From the NCBI RefSeq assembly GCF_024612015.1, contig NZ_CP102512.1, positions 9,424,001-9,488,000 on the forward strand: a stretch of DNA of 64,000 nucleotides. The letters run 5' to 3'. The position numbers and the translations under genes are program-made. The stretch comes from Streptomyces sp. CA-210063 (GTDB lineage Bacteria > Actinomycetota > Actinomycetes > Streptomycetales > Streptomycetaceae). This document shows, piece by piece, positions 17,336-26,853 of the stretch. Within the stretch, counting starts at the first letter, position 1, and each line of letters starts with the position of its first letter. The notes below the pieces were generated by a model that did not search any database, was not told the origin of the DNA, and saw only the letters and a list, made by a program, of their open reading frames with translations.

Positions 17336-17501
17336 CCGTGTGGCGGCAACTATTTCGCGGGGTGGAAGGAGTACTCACCGTCGAGAGCGAGTCGTCCCAA
17401 TAGCGTGGGGCCCCTTGAAGGACGGTCAGCCCGAAGGCTGGTTATGCTCTGTGTAGACGTCTTGGCCAGCGACACCGGTCATAGAGGCTCCACCCCGACT
17501 G

Positions 17502-17638
17502 CCGGATGCTGTTGGCGAATCCCGTAGAGCCGCCGGCGATTGTGCGTTCAGTCTCAGCGACACGCCGCGGTCACGGCGTGTCGCTGAGACCCACAACCCA
17601 ATTGGTGGTCGTCGACCGAATTCGCCAACAGCATCCGG
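17502..17638. mobile_element. MITE-like element with 19-bp terminal inverted repeats
   Basis: Perfect 19-bp terminal repeats (17502-17520 and 17620-17638) enclose 99 bp with no gene. The centre is a perfect 17-bp stem (17551-17567 with 17574-17590, loop CGGTCA). The ends (GAATTCGCCAACAGCATCCG as read at the right end) resemble the sequence just beyond the IS1182-like transposase fragment at 18518-18536 (GAATTAACCAACAGCGTCCG). It may have been moved by that transposase. Confidence 0.7.
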
Positions 17639-17685
17639 TGCCGGCGGGGGCTTGCACGAACAGATCAGTACAAACCTCGGGGCCG

Positions 17686-18090
17686 TTAGGCGGCGTAGGA
17701 CCCGGAGTCTGGTCCATGGGTCGTGAACGAGATCCTGAACTTCGTACCATCCAACACATCTGATGCGACCACGGTCCACACGCCCTCGTCAGCGTCCCTG
17801 AGAGCGTTGCAGGTGATTGTGCCCGAACTCGACTTGAAGCAGGCACGGACGCGGACGTCGCGCTTGGGCTTGATGTTGATGTCGGCGCAGCGGCTCGAAG
17901 TCGTGAGCCAGCCTGATGATGTGTTGGGGCTCTCGTTCGGGTAGGCGTAGCTGCCGTCAGCCAGGGTGTAGGACTTCGCTCCTCCGTAACACGTCGCAGC
18001 GGAGGCTGGGGTAGCTGACAGCGTGGCCAAACCCGCTACTGCCAGAACGGTGCTTCCGGTCAGAGCGGTCAAACGTCGTACAACAGTCAC
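17686..18090 (-). CDS. Small secreted protein, unknown
   Basis: A 134-aa protein starting at GTG 18090, which follows a strong GGGGGAG. A signal peptide covers about residues 1-30 with an Ala-rich AxA cut site (PASA then ATCYGG). The mature part is about 105 residues with four cysteines (TCYGG, RCADI, RACFK, TCNAL) that could make two disulfides outside the cell. It is rich in Ser/Thr/Asp and looks like a small beta-fold. I recognise no characterised family. Longer in-frame reading upstream is Arg-rich and unlikely. Confidence 0.7.
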   Translation of the reverse strand: MTVVRRLTALTGSTVLAVAGLATLSATPASAATCYGGAKSYTLADGSYAYPNESPNTSSGWLTTSSRCADINIKPKRDVRVRACFKSSSGTITCNALRDADEGVWTVVASDVLDGTKFRISFTTHGPDSGSYAA

Positions 18091-18245
18091 GAGTACTCCC
18101 CCGATTTGTGTGGCTGCGTCATATGTGCATCTCACTGGGCTGGCCGCCAGTCTGTAGAGCTTTCGTCGCGTGGTGTACCTGAAATGTTTCAGGTTGCGTG
18201 CGTGCAGGAAGCTCCGGACAACACGGAGCCCCCGCTTAGGACCCC

Positions 18246-18506
18246 GACGCCTGGAAGGACCGCTACAAGACCCGCGCAGGAGTGGAGGGCACCATCTCCC
18301 AGGGCGTCCAACGCTGCGGCCTGCGCAGATCCCGCTACCGCGGCGTCGCAAAGACCAGCCTCCAGCACCAGCTCACCGGCGCCGCGATCAACCTCGCCCG
18401 CATCGACGCCCATCTCACCGGAACGCCCCGGGCCCGCACCCGCACCCGCACCCGCCACTTCGCAGCACTCGGCCCCGCAGAGCCAAAGCTCAGCGGGGCC
18501 GAGTAA
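18246..18506 (+). pseudogene. C-terminal fragment of an IS1182-like transposase
   Basis: The frame reads DAWKDRYKTRAGVEGTISQG, then RRSRYRGVAKTSLQHQLTGA and INLARIDAHL, matching the end of DDE transposases of the IS1182/DDE_Tnp_1 group (the YxxRxGVEGTxSQ motif around the last acidic residue). No start or N-terminal two thirds exist. An inverted-repeat-like sequence follows at 18518-18536. Confidence 0.75.
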
Positions 18507-18791
18507 GAGCCGCCCCCGAATTAACCAACAGCGTCCGACTGCCGGGGTGGAGCCTTCGCGCGTTGGAAGGGAAATCCGCTGCCCTCGGTTCTGGTGCCTG
18601 TCTCTCAGCCGGGACGACGGCTGTTGCGCCAGCTGGACTTGTCCACCCGGGACGCGTTCGGGACGCAGGTTGGAGACAAGGATCGGAAAAGACTGACAAG
18701 GGCCGAGAAGGAATGAGGCGCCAAACCCTGTCTGACCTGGGAAAACGGCCAAGATGAGCACTGATCGACAAGGGCCGCCAAGATCCTCAAA
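18507..18791. repeat. Left-flank repeat before att core copy 2
   Basis: No gene is seen. The stretch from about 18549 (GGAGCCTTCGCGCGTTGGAA, then GGAAATCCGCTGC) is clearly related to 40781-40815 in front of core copy 3, and TCTGACCTGGGAAAAC near 18731 matches CTCTGATCTGCGAAAAC near 40981. It is the shared right end of two related inserts. Confidence 0.6.
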
Positions 18792-18837
18792 GGACTCATA
18801 ATCCGTCGGCCGTGGGTTCGAGTCCCACCCGCCCCAC
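18792..18837 (+). repeat. tRNA 3'-half / attachment core, copy 2
   Basis: This is identical to the 46-bp cores at 9957 and 41043, and here it is followed by CA, so that a 3' CCA is encoded. It lies 149 bp from the end of the integrase gene, the usual place of an att site. It forms the junction between insert A and insert B. No tRNA 5' half is attached. Confidence 0.8.
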
Positions 18838-18939
18838 CACTCACTACACGAGCAGAACCGTTCCCACCTGTGGAAACGTATGTGCGGGGGTCATCGCCCG
18901 GAGGTGGTGGCCCCCGCTCGTCCGCTTAGATCAAGATCC

Positions 18940-18977
18940 AGTGGACGTGTAGTGGACACGACGCCGGATCAGTGGAC
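18940..18977. promoter_or_regulatory. AGTGGAC arm-type repeats, left end of insert B
   Basis: AGTGGAC occurs at 18940, 18951 and 18971 between att core copy 2 and the integrase stop codon. A near-identical pair (AGTGGACGCGTAGTGGAC, 40909-40926) lies the same way inside the other end of insert B. Repeats in these positions are typical of integrase arm-binding sites. Confidence 0.55.
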
Positions 18978-18986
18978 TGAGGGGCT

Positions 18987-20101
18987 TCAAGCGGCCTTCT
19001 GGCCGCTGCTGCGAGACCGGCGGGCAGCGCGCACCGCTCCGGGCGGCAGGCCCTTCGGCAGCTCCCAGGCGTCCGGGCCCGGGACGTACGAGCGGCCGAC
19101 GGTGAAGCGCGTGAGCGAGAAGTCCGACCGCTGCTCGTCCGGGTAGTGGTTGTTGAAGTTCTCGACCCGGACCAGCTCCAGGTCGTTCGCGGCGCAGTGG
19201 TCGCGAATCCACCTCACGGCCGCGTTGGCGGCGTCGTCCTGGCCTCGGCCAGCCAGTGTGACCATGCCGAGGAGATCGGAGTCCGGCCGGGTCTGCGCGC
19301 CTACGGCCCAGGTGTCGCCCGACTGGCGGGCGCCGTGGGCGAAGAGGACTGCAAGGCAGTCCTGCCAGACCGTCTCCGGGACCACCAGAGGGGTGCCGAC
19401 GTTGAAGGGGACGTCACGTGGAACGACGGCCATGACCGACTCTGCCTCGGCCCGCATCATCTCGGGCAGCGCGCTGGTGTAGGTGTCGGAGGTGATCTGG
19501 CGTGAGGAGTGGCCGAGCTTCTCCTGGACCACCTTGATGTCGTTCCCAGCGAGCAGAGACAGAGTGGCGGCGAGGTGGCGCAGATCATGGAGGCGGACCG
19601 GGGGCAGACCGGAGAGCTCCACGAGACGGGCGAAGCGGCGGGATATCCAGTCGGGATGGAGTGCCTCGCCGTTCTCGAGCGTCCACACGCGGCCGGTCTC
19701 GACGTAGGCGTCGCCCCACTCCCGGCGCTTGCGCTCCTGCTTGGCGCGGAAGCGGACGAGGTTGTCGCCGGACTCCAGGCTCAAAGTGACGGTGCGGATG
19801 CTGTCGGCCTTCGGAGCTTCGCCGTACAGCTGGTAGGCGACCTCGACGATCTGCTGTGAGATCCGCATCCAGAGCGCATCGGTGCTGACTTCCGTCCAGG
19901 GCAGGGCGGCCATCTCGCCGCGGCGGGGGCCGACGAAGATGAAGGTATGCCAGAGCTCGTAGAGCCAGTCATCCTTGACGGAGTCGAGGAACTGGCCAGT
20001 CAGCTCCGGCGTCCAGACCATGACCGGGCCGGGCTTCTCGCCCGTGTGCTTCCAGTGCTCGACACGCTCGGGCGTCCAGACCAGGGGCTTCGGTTGGGTG
20101 A
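18987..20101 (-). pseudogene. N-truncated phage tyrosine integrase
   Basis: The catalytic half of a tyrosine recombinase: FVGPRRGEMAAL (first Arg), RLHDLRHLAATL (His-x-x-Arg), KLGHSSRQITSDTYTSAL with the late His and the nucleophile Tyr. An actinophage-type C-terminal extension follows. Integrase-like residues (PLVWTPERVEHWKHTGEKPG) continue upstream to about 20100, where the frame enters phage-tail sequence and ends. The N-terminal arm-binding and core-binding domains, about 200 residues, are therefore missing. It lies next to att core copy 2 and once mobilised insert B. Excision by this protein alone is unlikely. Confidence 0.85.
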
Positions 20102-20470
20102 CACCAGCCCGGGACCGTCCACGAAGCCGTCCGCTACGTCACCCCCTACCTCTGGCTCAACTACAGCTCGATGGGCCTCTCCGGCTCCACGGCCGTCATG
20201 CAGGTCGACACCGTCGCCATCGAGGCGCTCAAGACCGGCACGGTCGACTCCACCAACCTGGTCAGCGGCTCCGTCACAGCCGCGTCGCTCGCCGCGGATT
20301 CGGTGATCGCCGGGAAAGTGGCCGCCGACGCCATCACAGGCCGAGAGATCGCGGCAAACGCGATCACCGCATCCGAGATCGCGGCTGCGTCGATCACCAC
20401 CGACAAACTGCTCGCCGGAGTAATAACCGCCGACAAGATTGTCGCCTTGGCCGTCACAGCGGAGAAACTA
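20102..20470 (+). pseudogene. Phage tail/structural protein, first fragment
   Basis: An open frame starting abruptly at the integrase junction (GTVHEAVRYVTPYLWLNY) and running into short repeats such as AADAITGREIAANAITASEI and ITTDKLLAGVITADKIVAL. Such AxxIT.DKI repeats occur in tail-tip and tail-fibre-like proteins of actinophages. The frame is cut at about 20468 by the IS630 element; matching repeats resume at about 22950. The original start is lost. Confidence 0.7.
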
Positions 20471-21576
20471 AGCGGCTTTGCTGAAGTTCGTTGCTGATCC
20501 TTTGATGCGTGTGCGTTGTCGGGCGAGAGCCTGGTCGACGGCGTTGCCGACTGCCTCAGCGGTGGTGTGGACGCGCTCGGGGTAGTCCTCGTACTTCGCC
20601 GAGCGCCATATCCGCTCGATGTCGTTGAGCTCGGGGCTGCGGGGCGGCAGGTAGAAGAGTTCGACACCGACCGCGGCCAGCTCCTCGCGGCGGCCTTTGA
20701 ACGCCCTGGCCACGTGTGCCGAGGCGTTGTCCAGGACGACGGTGCAGGGACGGGCGCGCTTCCAGCCCGCGGGCGGTTCCTCCAGTCCCGCAGCCCCGCC
20801 GGGCAGACCAGCCAGCTTCGTGCACACGAACTCCAGCAGCATGGCCGCGTCGATCTTGCCGCAGGTCTTCTCCCACACCAGGTCGGCACCCTGTCCCACC
20901 GACAGGGCTCCCAGCACGTTCACGCGCCGGCCCTTCTTGTCCTCACGTGGCACCACGGCCCGCTGCCCTGCCTGTGACCAGGTGTATCCAGTGGGCATGG
21001 TCGGCGCGAACCCGCTCTCGTCGAGGAAGTACAAGTCGCTTACGCCGGTGTCCGCCGCCAGCCGTAAGGCCGTAAGTCCTCCAGCTGGGCCCGTGCGGCC
21101 TGCTGGAGGACGGGGTCGGCCTTGTGCCGCAGGGTGTCCCGCGTTCGTTTCCACCGGAACCCGTCCCGGTGGAGCAACTCGGTCAGCCAGGCCGCACCGA
21201 CCCTCACCCCGCGTTCGGCCCGCAGCCAGTCGCACAGTGCTGCGGCTGTCCAGGTACGGCCATGACACGCGGACTCATCCAGCAACGCGGCCAGGGCCTC
21301 TCGGTCCTCGCGGGTGATCGAGGGCGGGCGGCCTGGGCGCGGGGCATCGGCCAGGGCTTCGAATCCACCGTCCTCGAAGCGGTGGACCGCATCTCGCACG
21401 GTGACGTTGTTACATTCGAGCAGATCAGCAACCTGGGGCGCGGTCATACTTCGCGCAATCAGCCGGATGCACTCCAGACGCAGCCGGGCATGCGGCGCGA
21501 GATCACGCGCCCGCAGACGCTCACGCACCTCACGTTCCTGATCAAGCGTCAACTTCACGCGCAGGATCTTCGGCAT
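20468..21576 (-). CDS. IS630 transposase, two overlapping frames
   Basis: The first frame (ATG 21576) gives the helix-turn-helix part: ARSMTAPQVADLLECNNVTV, EDGGFEALADAPRPGRPPS and the winged second domain. The second frame supplies the DDE catalytic part: FLDESGF, TVVLDNASAH and SPELNDIERIW. They overlap at 21040-21268. The join needs a -1 shift near GACTTACGG (about 21075) after AQLEDL, to continue TALRLAADTG. Some IS630 members use programmed frameshifting, but no A6 slippery run is present, so mutation is equally possible. Confidence 0.8.
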
Positions 21577-21620
21577 GGCAGCCCCTCCCTGCCCACCTCG
21601 TACCCGAACTGCAGCCGACA
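20468..21620 (-). mobile_element. IS630-family insertion sequence
   Basis: About 1.15 kb. One end begins near 20468 after CTA (GCGGCTTTGCTGAAGTTCG), the other ends near 21620; reading inwards that end contains GGCTGCAGTTCGG. The ends share CTG(A/C)AGTTCG as imperfect inverted repeats, and IS630 elements target TA. It interrupts the phage tail gene. Exact ends cannot be fixed by eye. Confidence 0.75.
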
Positions 21621-21635
21621 TCACCGACAGACCGC

Positions 21636-22280
21636 TCAGTCGCTCCCGTACGCGCGCAGGAAGGCGTCCACGGCCGCATCCGCGATGACGCGGAGCTCAG
21701 CGGCGGGGACGCGACGGGTGCCCAGCCGGGAGCGGGACTCCAAAGGGCCGGTGAGCAGGGCGAAGAAGTGTTCGGCGGCCTGCTCCGGGTCGCATGGGCG
21801 CAGGCGGCCGGCGAGCGAGAGGCGGGCCAGCCGATCGGCGAGCGCCGCGCGGGGACGGTGCGCGGTGTGCTCCTGCACGGTCTCGATCAGGTCGGGGAAT
21901 CGCGCCACCTGCGCGTAGGTCAACCAGCGCAGCGCGCGGGCGCGTTCACCGCAGCAAATCCTCAGCAGCCGCTGGGCCAGGTCCGCAAGCGCCACACGCA
22001 GGTCATCGTCGGGGGCTCGCTCGCGCAGCCGCTCGACGACCGCGAGGTTCTCCGCCATCAGAGTGTCGGCCGCTGCCTCGATGGTGCGGCGGAAGAGGGT
22101 CTCCTTGTCGTTCAGGTGGCTGTAGACGGTCGGTTTGGCGACGCGCGCCTCCTCCGCGATCTCCTGGACGCATGCCTGTGCGTATCCGCGCCGCGCGAAG
22201 ACGGCGAACGCGGCGTCCAGGATCGCCTGTCGCTTGTCGACCCGCCCGCGCGAGACGCCACTGCCCCCGCTTGACGCTGT

Positions 22281-22289
<9 letters not shown>
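21636..22289 (-). CDS. TetR-family repressor
   Basis: A 217-aa regulator with the N-terminal helix-turn-helix DKRQAILDAAFAVFARRGYA...VQEIAEEARVAKPTVYSHLN (positions about 18-62), and a C-terminal helical ligand domain of the TetR_C type. It is divergent from a Dabb-domain gene. Its start codon lies inside a perfect 16-bp palindrome, and a second matching palindrome lies upstream of the partner gene, a clear autoregulatory layout. The pair sits between an IS630 end and phage debris. Confidence 0.9.
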
Positions 22290-22785
<496 letters not shown>

Positions 22786-22861
22786 CCGGACCGGCCGCCG
22801 TCCTCGCGGATCCGACCACAATGGGCCGCTGACCGCAGGGGAAGGCCGACAGCCCGTTTCG

Positions 22862-22948
22862 TGCACCCGCTCGGGGGTGCGGCAAAACCGCCACCATCTA
22901 CCTGGCCGCACTCCACCTCGTCCAGCACGGGACTTCCCCAGGGCCGCT
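22862..22948 (+). pseudogene. P-loop ATPase/helicase scrap
   Basis: One frame reads RGCGKTATIYLAALHLVQHG, which looks like a Walker A start of an ATPase or helicase (GxGKT followed by a helix). It lasts about 25 residues before phage-tail sequence resumes. It is only a scrap and weakly supported. Confidence 0.35.
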
Positions 22949-23827
22949 TAGCCGCGCTCGCCGTCACCACGGACAAGCTGAACGCCTTGTCCGTTACCAC
23001 CGACAAGATCCCGTCAACGCGGTCACGGCCACGAAGATCGCGGCCGGCTCGATCGAGGCAAGCCACATCAAGGCCGGGGCGATCACCGCTGACAAGCTGG
23101 ACGCCGACGCGATCAATGGCAAGGTCGTTACCGGCGCGACCGTACGCACGGCTGCGAACGGCAGACGCCTGGTCCTCAACCCGTCGTCCGACTTCCAGCC
23201 CGCTTTGGATATGTTCTCGGACTCGTCGTCCGAGACGGCCCCCGGCCGGGTACGCGCCTCGGTCATCGACATGGGGACGTGGGTGCAGCCCGAGGTCGTT
23301 CTGGAGTCCCCCTCGTGGCCAGCTCCAGGACAGACGTCACCCTCCGCTCCCCGGAACTGAACGGCAAGGGCCTCGCACGACTGGAGCCCTCCGACCAACT
23401 CGACGGCTACGCGCACGTCACCGCCCAGAATGGCGGCCTCAACGACGACTCCGCGATCACCCTGTACGGAGCGCGTGGCAGCAACGCGGGCGGCGGCTAC
23501 CACTCCATGGTGATCAAGGGCGCCGGCGTCACCTGGTACAGCAGCACGCGGCAGATGACCTTCGCAGATGGGGTCCTGCGAGCCCCGAACATCATCACCG
23601 GCGTCGTGACGATCACCCCCGTTGCCAATACGCCGACGTCGATCACCGTAAGCGGGTTGAACGTCTCCGGCACAATTCATCGCGCCTTCGTCACCGCCTC
23701 CTCGGCCGTGCCCGGCACGGTAGCGGAATGCTCCGCCACCAACGTCACGGCGAGCGGTCTGACCGTGTGGATCAATCGTGCGAACACCACCAACACCACC
23801 GTCTGGTACCTCATCGTCGGGAGCTGA
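22949..23827 (+). pseudogene. Phage tail/structural protein, second fragment
   Basis: Resumes with ALAVTTDKLNALSVTTDKI, the same repeat type as the first fragment. It then shifts frame (VNAVTATKIAAGSIEASHIK and ADKLDADAINGKVVTGATVR), and shifts again near 23315 to reach RTDVTLRSPELNGKGLARLE and the C-terminus ending VWYLIVGS at 23827. The last part resembles a phage receptor-binding/tail C-terminal domain. At least two frameshifts plus the IS630 insertion make it non-functional. Confidence 0.75.
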
Positions 23828-23832
23828 CAAAG

Positions 23833-24060
23833 ATGATCGAGCCTTATCCCACAGAGGTCGCCGACTGGCCGTCCGCGACGCTCACCGCCGTCTGCCACAC
23901 AGCGGGCTGCCGAGCTGCAGGAATCCCCTTCGAAGGCGTCTACTTCGAGAACCCCGAACTTCCCATCTATCGGGGCCAGTGCGGGCAATGCGCCCAGCCG
24001 ATCACTATCTGCGCTTCATCGCGCCGAGTTAAGGACTGTGTCCTATGTGTGATGGGGTGA
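23833..24060 (+). CDS. Small phage protein with zinc-ribbon cysteines
   Basis: 75 aa, starting six bases after the tail gene stop (MIEPYPTEVADWPSATLTAV). CHTAGC and CGQC pairs could bind one zinc. Proteins of this sort lie between tail and lysis genes in actinophages. The last residues (ICASSRRVKDCVLCVMG) come from the end of an IS5-type fragment that replaced the original C-terminus, so it is probably a truncated relic. Confidence 0.6.
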   Translation: MIEPYPTEVADWPSATLTAVCHTAGCRAAGIPFEGVYFENPELPIYRGQCGQCAQPITICASSRRVKDCVLCVMG

Positions 24061-24061
24061 A

Positions 24062-24240
24062 GTGCGTGGAGTTGGATTGTTACGGATGGACTTATGGGAG
24101 ATCGCGGAGCCGTTGATCCCTGCGTCGAAGGTGCAGCCGCAGGGCAGCGGAACAGCGACCACGCGTGATGAGACGCCGTTCGCGGCCAGTATCTACGTGT
24201 TGGTCACCGGCTGCGCCTGGCGGCCTCCAACCGCTGATCC
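24062..24240 (+). pseudogene. IS5-family transposase N-terminal fragment
   Basis: From the ATG at 24086 the frame reads MDLWEIAEPLIPASKVQPQG and TTRDETPFAASIYVLVTGCAWRP. This matches the start of IS5-type DDE transposases (WxxIxPLLP then FxAIxYVLxTGxxWR). It breaks off after about 55 residues where the STAND gene region begins. Confidence 0.7.
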
Positions 24241-24300
24241 GTCTCGCAGGCTGAGTGTTATTCATCCGGTCTCATTCAAGTGCGTGTGGAGAACTCATAT

Positions 24301-26853
24301 TCAGGCTTCCCATGAGGGGCGCTGGGTTTTGAACTGGGAGAAGATACGCTCGAATACGTCGTCGTCTTCTGGCTGTGCCGATGTCTGCATGTCCTGGTCA
24401 TCCGCGAAATCCCATGGGGGGTGCTGGGTTTTGAACTGCGAGAAGATACGCTCGAATACTTCATCGCTTGCTGATTGCGCCGATGTCTCCATGACCTGGC
24501 CGTCGGCGGCAGCCCATGGGGGGCGCTGGGTTTTGAACTGGGAGAAGATGCGCTGGAATACGTCGTCGTCTTCTGGCTGTGCCGATGTCTGCATGTCCTG
24601 GTCATCGGCGGCAACACGTGCTGACACATTCGCGCTGTTCTCGGCGAGTACAGCATCGGCGGCCTCTTCTCGCCAGCGGGTGAGTTGGCTTTGGGTAGAG
24701 AGGGTGTGGGGGTGGTCTGGTCCCAGTACCCGCAGCATGTCGTCGAGGAGTTCTGCGAACGCGGCTGCGGCGCTGCCTGGGTTTCCGGCTTCCCCTGTCC
24801 AGCGGGCGAGTCGGCTTCGGGTGGCGAGGGTGTGGGGGTGGTCTGGTCCCAGTACCCGCAGCATGTCGTTGAGCAGCTCCGTGAATGCGGCTGCGGCACC
24901 CCTTGTATCGCCTGCTGCTCCCCGCCAGCGGGTGAGTTGGCTTCGGGTGGTGAGGGTGTGGGGGTGGTCTGGTCCCAGTACCCGCAGCATGTCGTCGAGG
25001 AGTTCTGCGAATGCGGCTGCGGCGCTGTCGGGGTTTCCGGCTTCCCCTGTCCAGCGGGCGAGTTGGCTTCGGGTGGTGAGGGTGTGGGGGTGGTCTGGTC
25101 CCAGTACCCGCAGCATGTCGTCGAGCAGCTCCGTGAATGCGGCTGCGGCACTGACAGGATCCCATGCCTCGCCTCTCCAGTCGGCGAGGCTGGCCCTGGT
25201 GGTGAGGGTGTGGGGGTGGTCTGGTCCCAGTACTCGCAGCATGTCGTCGAGGAGGTGTACCAGGGTAGCCTCAGCACCCTCGGGGTCCCCGGCCTCTCCC
25301 CGCCAGCGTGCAAAGCTGTGCCGGGCTGTGAGGGAGTCCGGATGGTCGGGGCCCAGATGACGGATGGCGGTGCGTGACAGCTGCTCGAAGTAGCTGGCGG
25401 CGACGGCTACCTGCCCGCTGTCCCCGATGCTTCGGCCGAAGCGGTACAGCAGGTCATGTGCATCAGGCCGATACAAACCTTCCTCGACATGCCGGATGAG
25501 AGCCTCGGCGTTGGCGCGCAGGACCTGAGCCGTGTCACGTTCGTTGTCGTGCCAAATGGCCATGAGGGCGTCGGCCGCGGTGCGTGCGAACTGGTGTTGC
25601 TGTTCGGGAATGAGAGTGTCTCTTGTGGCGCGCTGAATGAGTTGGTGAATACGTACGGTCTGGTGCGGCGTTGTAGGGGCGTGATCGATGAGACTGAGTC
25701 GGTGCAGTGCGCGCAGTGCTTGCACCGCGTCGCGGGAGGAGACGGCTTCCGCGGCCAGATTCTGGCTGGTTTGCGTGCGGTACTGCGAGAGATGAGCCAG
25801 GGCGGGGGCGCAGGTCAGCACATCCTCTGGGATGCCGTTGGCATCCAATAGGGCAAGTAGGTGGAGCATGGGGCGGGCCAGGCCGACGGGGCGGAGGGAG
25901 TCGGCGCGGTCGATGGACAGGGACCAAGCGGCGGCGAGTGGGAGGACCTGGTCATCGGGTAAGCGGTCCGGGGTGGCGTCGGTGAGCGTAGTGGTTCGGT
26001 CGGCCAGCAGGGCGCGGTAAGCGGCCACAGTCTCGTTGGAGTCGATGAGGTAGGCGGCGGCCTGGGCTAGGGCCAGGGGCAGGTATCCAAGATCTGAGGC
26101 AAGAGCGGCGAGCTGATCGACAGGTTCACTGCGACCAAGTGGGGCCAGGGAGGCGGTCAGGTAGGCGACAGATTCGGCCGCGGTAAACAGACCGACCTCG
26201 ATCGGACGGCGGCCTTGGCCGCTTAAGGCGGCATCCCGGCGGCGGGTGGTGACCAGGGTTCGGCCGTACGGGCTGGCGGGCGGCCACAGGCCGCGCAGAT
26301 GGTCCGGGTCGGCAACGTCGTCCAGGACGATCAGCCAGCGGCTCGCCCGATGGCCACCCTTCGGAGCCAGCCACGCAAGAAACGTCCGCGCGGCACTTTC
26401 AGGGTTCTCAGGATCTCCCTGACACAGTTCGACGCCTGCCTGGGCGTAATTGGTCACCACAGATAGGCGATCGCTGGCGGTGATCCAGACCAGAATGTCA
26501 AGGCCGCCAGCCTCCCAGGAGGTGCGTGCATAGTCGGCGGCGAGCTGGGTCTTACCCACTCCGCCGGTGCCGACTACCACCCCCGTCGGCGCGGCCTGTG
26601 TAGCAACTGCGGCGTTGCCTTCCTCAAGTGCTTCGGCCAGACGGGCAACCTCGGCGCGCACCTGGAAACTGGCCGCCGCCGGAGGGATTGTCCCAACCTG
26701 GTGTGGCCACGCAGCTGAAGGCCGGGGCCGCGCGTAGTAATTGTGCTGGACTCCCAGTACAGGTCCGTGGAACGTGCTGTGGCGGAAATCGACCAAGTCA
26801 CCCCCGACGGTGTCCCCTTTTGCGGTGACCTCCGAGGACCGTCCCTGTTCCAC
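24301..26853 (-). CDS. NB-ARC/TPR STAND protein with two tandem-repeat arrays
   Basis: An 850-aa signal-transducing NTPase. The N-terminus has the HSTFHGPVLGVQHNYY segment seen in Streptomyces STAND proteins (commonly a GPVVQA-type motif). An NB-ARC domain follows, with Walker A VVGTGGVGKTQ at about 95-102, Walker B WLIVLDDVAD, an RTLVTTRRR sensor and GYLPLALAQAAAYL (the GLPLA motif). Then come winged-helix and TPR segments. Six 42-aa TPR-like units (LGPDHPHTLTTRSQLARW type) end the sensor, followed by three 34-aa units carrying DDVFERIFSQFKTQRPPW. There is no obvious N-terminal effector. GTG 26853 has GGAG upstream; TTG 26865 is an alternative. STAND proteins of this build include phage-defence sensors; that role is only a hypothesis here. 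Confidence 0.85.
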   Translation of the reverse strand: MEQGRSSEVTAKGDTVGGDLVDFRHSTFHGPVLGVQHNYYARPRPSAAWPHQVGTIPPAAASFQVRAEVARLAEALEEGNAAVATQAAPTGVVVGTGGVGKTQLAADYARTSWEAGGLDILVWITASDRLSVVTNYAQAGVELCQGDPENPESAARTFLAWLAPKGGHRASRWLIVLDDVADPDHLRGLWPPASPYGRTLVTTRRRDAALSGQGRRPIEVGLFTAAESVAYLTASLAPLGRSEPVDQLAALASDLGYLPLALAQAAAYLIDSNETVAAYRALLADRTTTLTDATPDRLPDDQVLPLAAAWSLSIDRADSLRPVGLARPMLHLLALLDANGIPEDVLTCAPALAHLSQYRTQTSQNLAAEAVSSRDAVQALRALHRLSLIDHAPTTPHQTVRIHQLIQRATRDTLIPEQQHQFARTAADALMAIWHDNERDTAQVLRANAEALIRHVEEGLYRPDAHDLLYRFGRSIGDSGQVAVAASYFEQLSRTAIRHLGPDHPDSLTARHSFARWRGEAGDPEGAEATLVHLLDDMLRVLGPDHPHTLTTRASLADWRGEAWDPVSAAAAFTELLDDMLRVLGPDHPHTLTTRSQLARWTGEAGNPDSAAAAFAELLDDMLRVLGPDHPHTLTTRSQLTRWRGAAGDTRGAAAAFTELLNDMLRVLGPDHPHTLATRSRLARWTGEAGNPGSAAAAFAELLDDMLRVLGPDHPHTLSTQSQLTRWREEAADAVLAENSANVSARVAADDQDMQTSAQPEDDDVFQRIFSQFKTQRPPWAAADGQVMETSAQSASDEVFERIFSQFKTQHPPWDFADDQDMQTSAQPEDDDVFERIFSQFKTQRPSWEA
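24321..24626. repeat. Three 102-bp tandem repeats (34 aa each)
   Basis: Units start with GCTGGGTTTTGAACTG at 24321, 24423 and about 24525, exactly 102 bp apart. They code the last part of the STAND protein. Units 1 and 3 are much closer to each other than to unit 2, which suggests gene conversion or recent duplication. Confidence 0.85.
24690..25370. repeat. 126-bp tandem TPR-coding repeats
   Basis: GGTCTGGTCCCAGTAC recurs at about 24716, 24842, 24968, 25094 and 25220, a period of 126 bp (42 codons). A sixth, more diverged unit follows. High nucleotide identity between units points to recent duplication and possible copy-number change without frame loss. Confidence 0.85.

Noticed and set aside
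17308..17337. Plain rho-independent terminator
   Set aside because: The hairpin alone would pass, but its first 14 bases equal the CRISPR repeat and it lies exactly one spacer length from the full repeat. It is treated as a diverged repeat.
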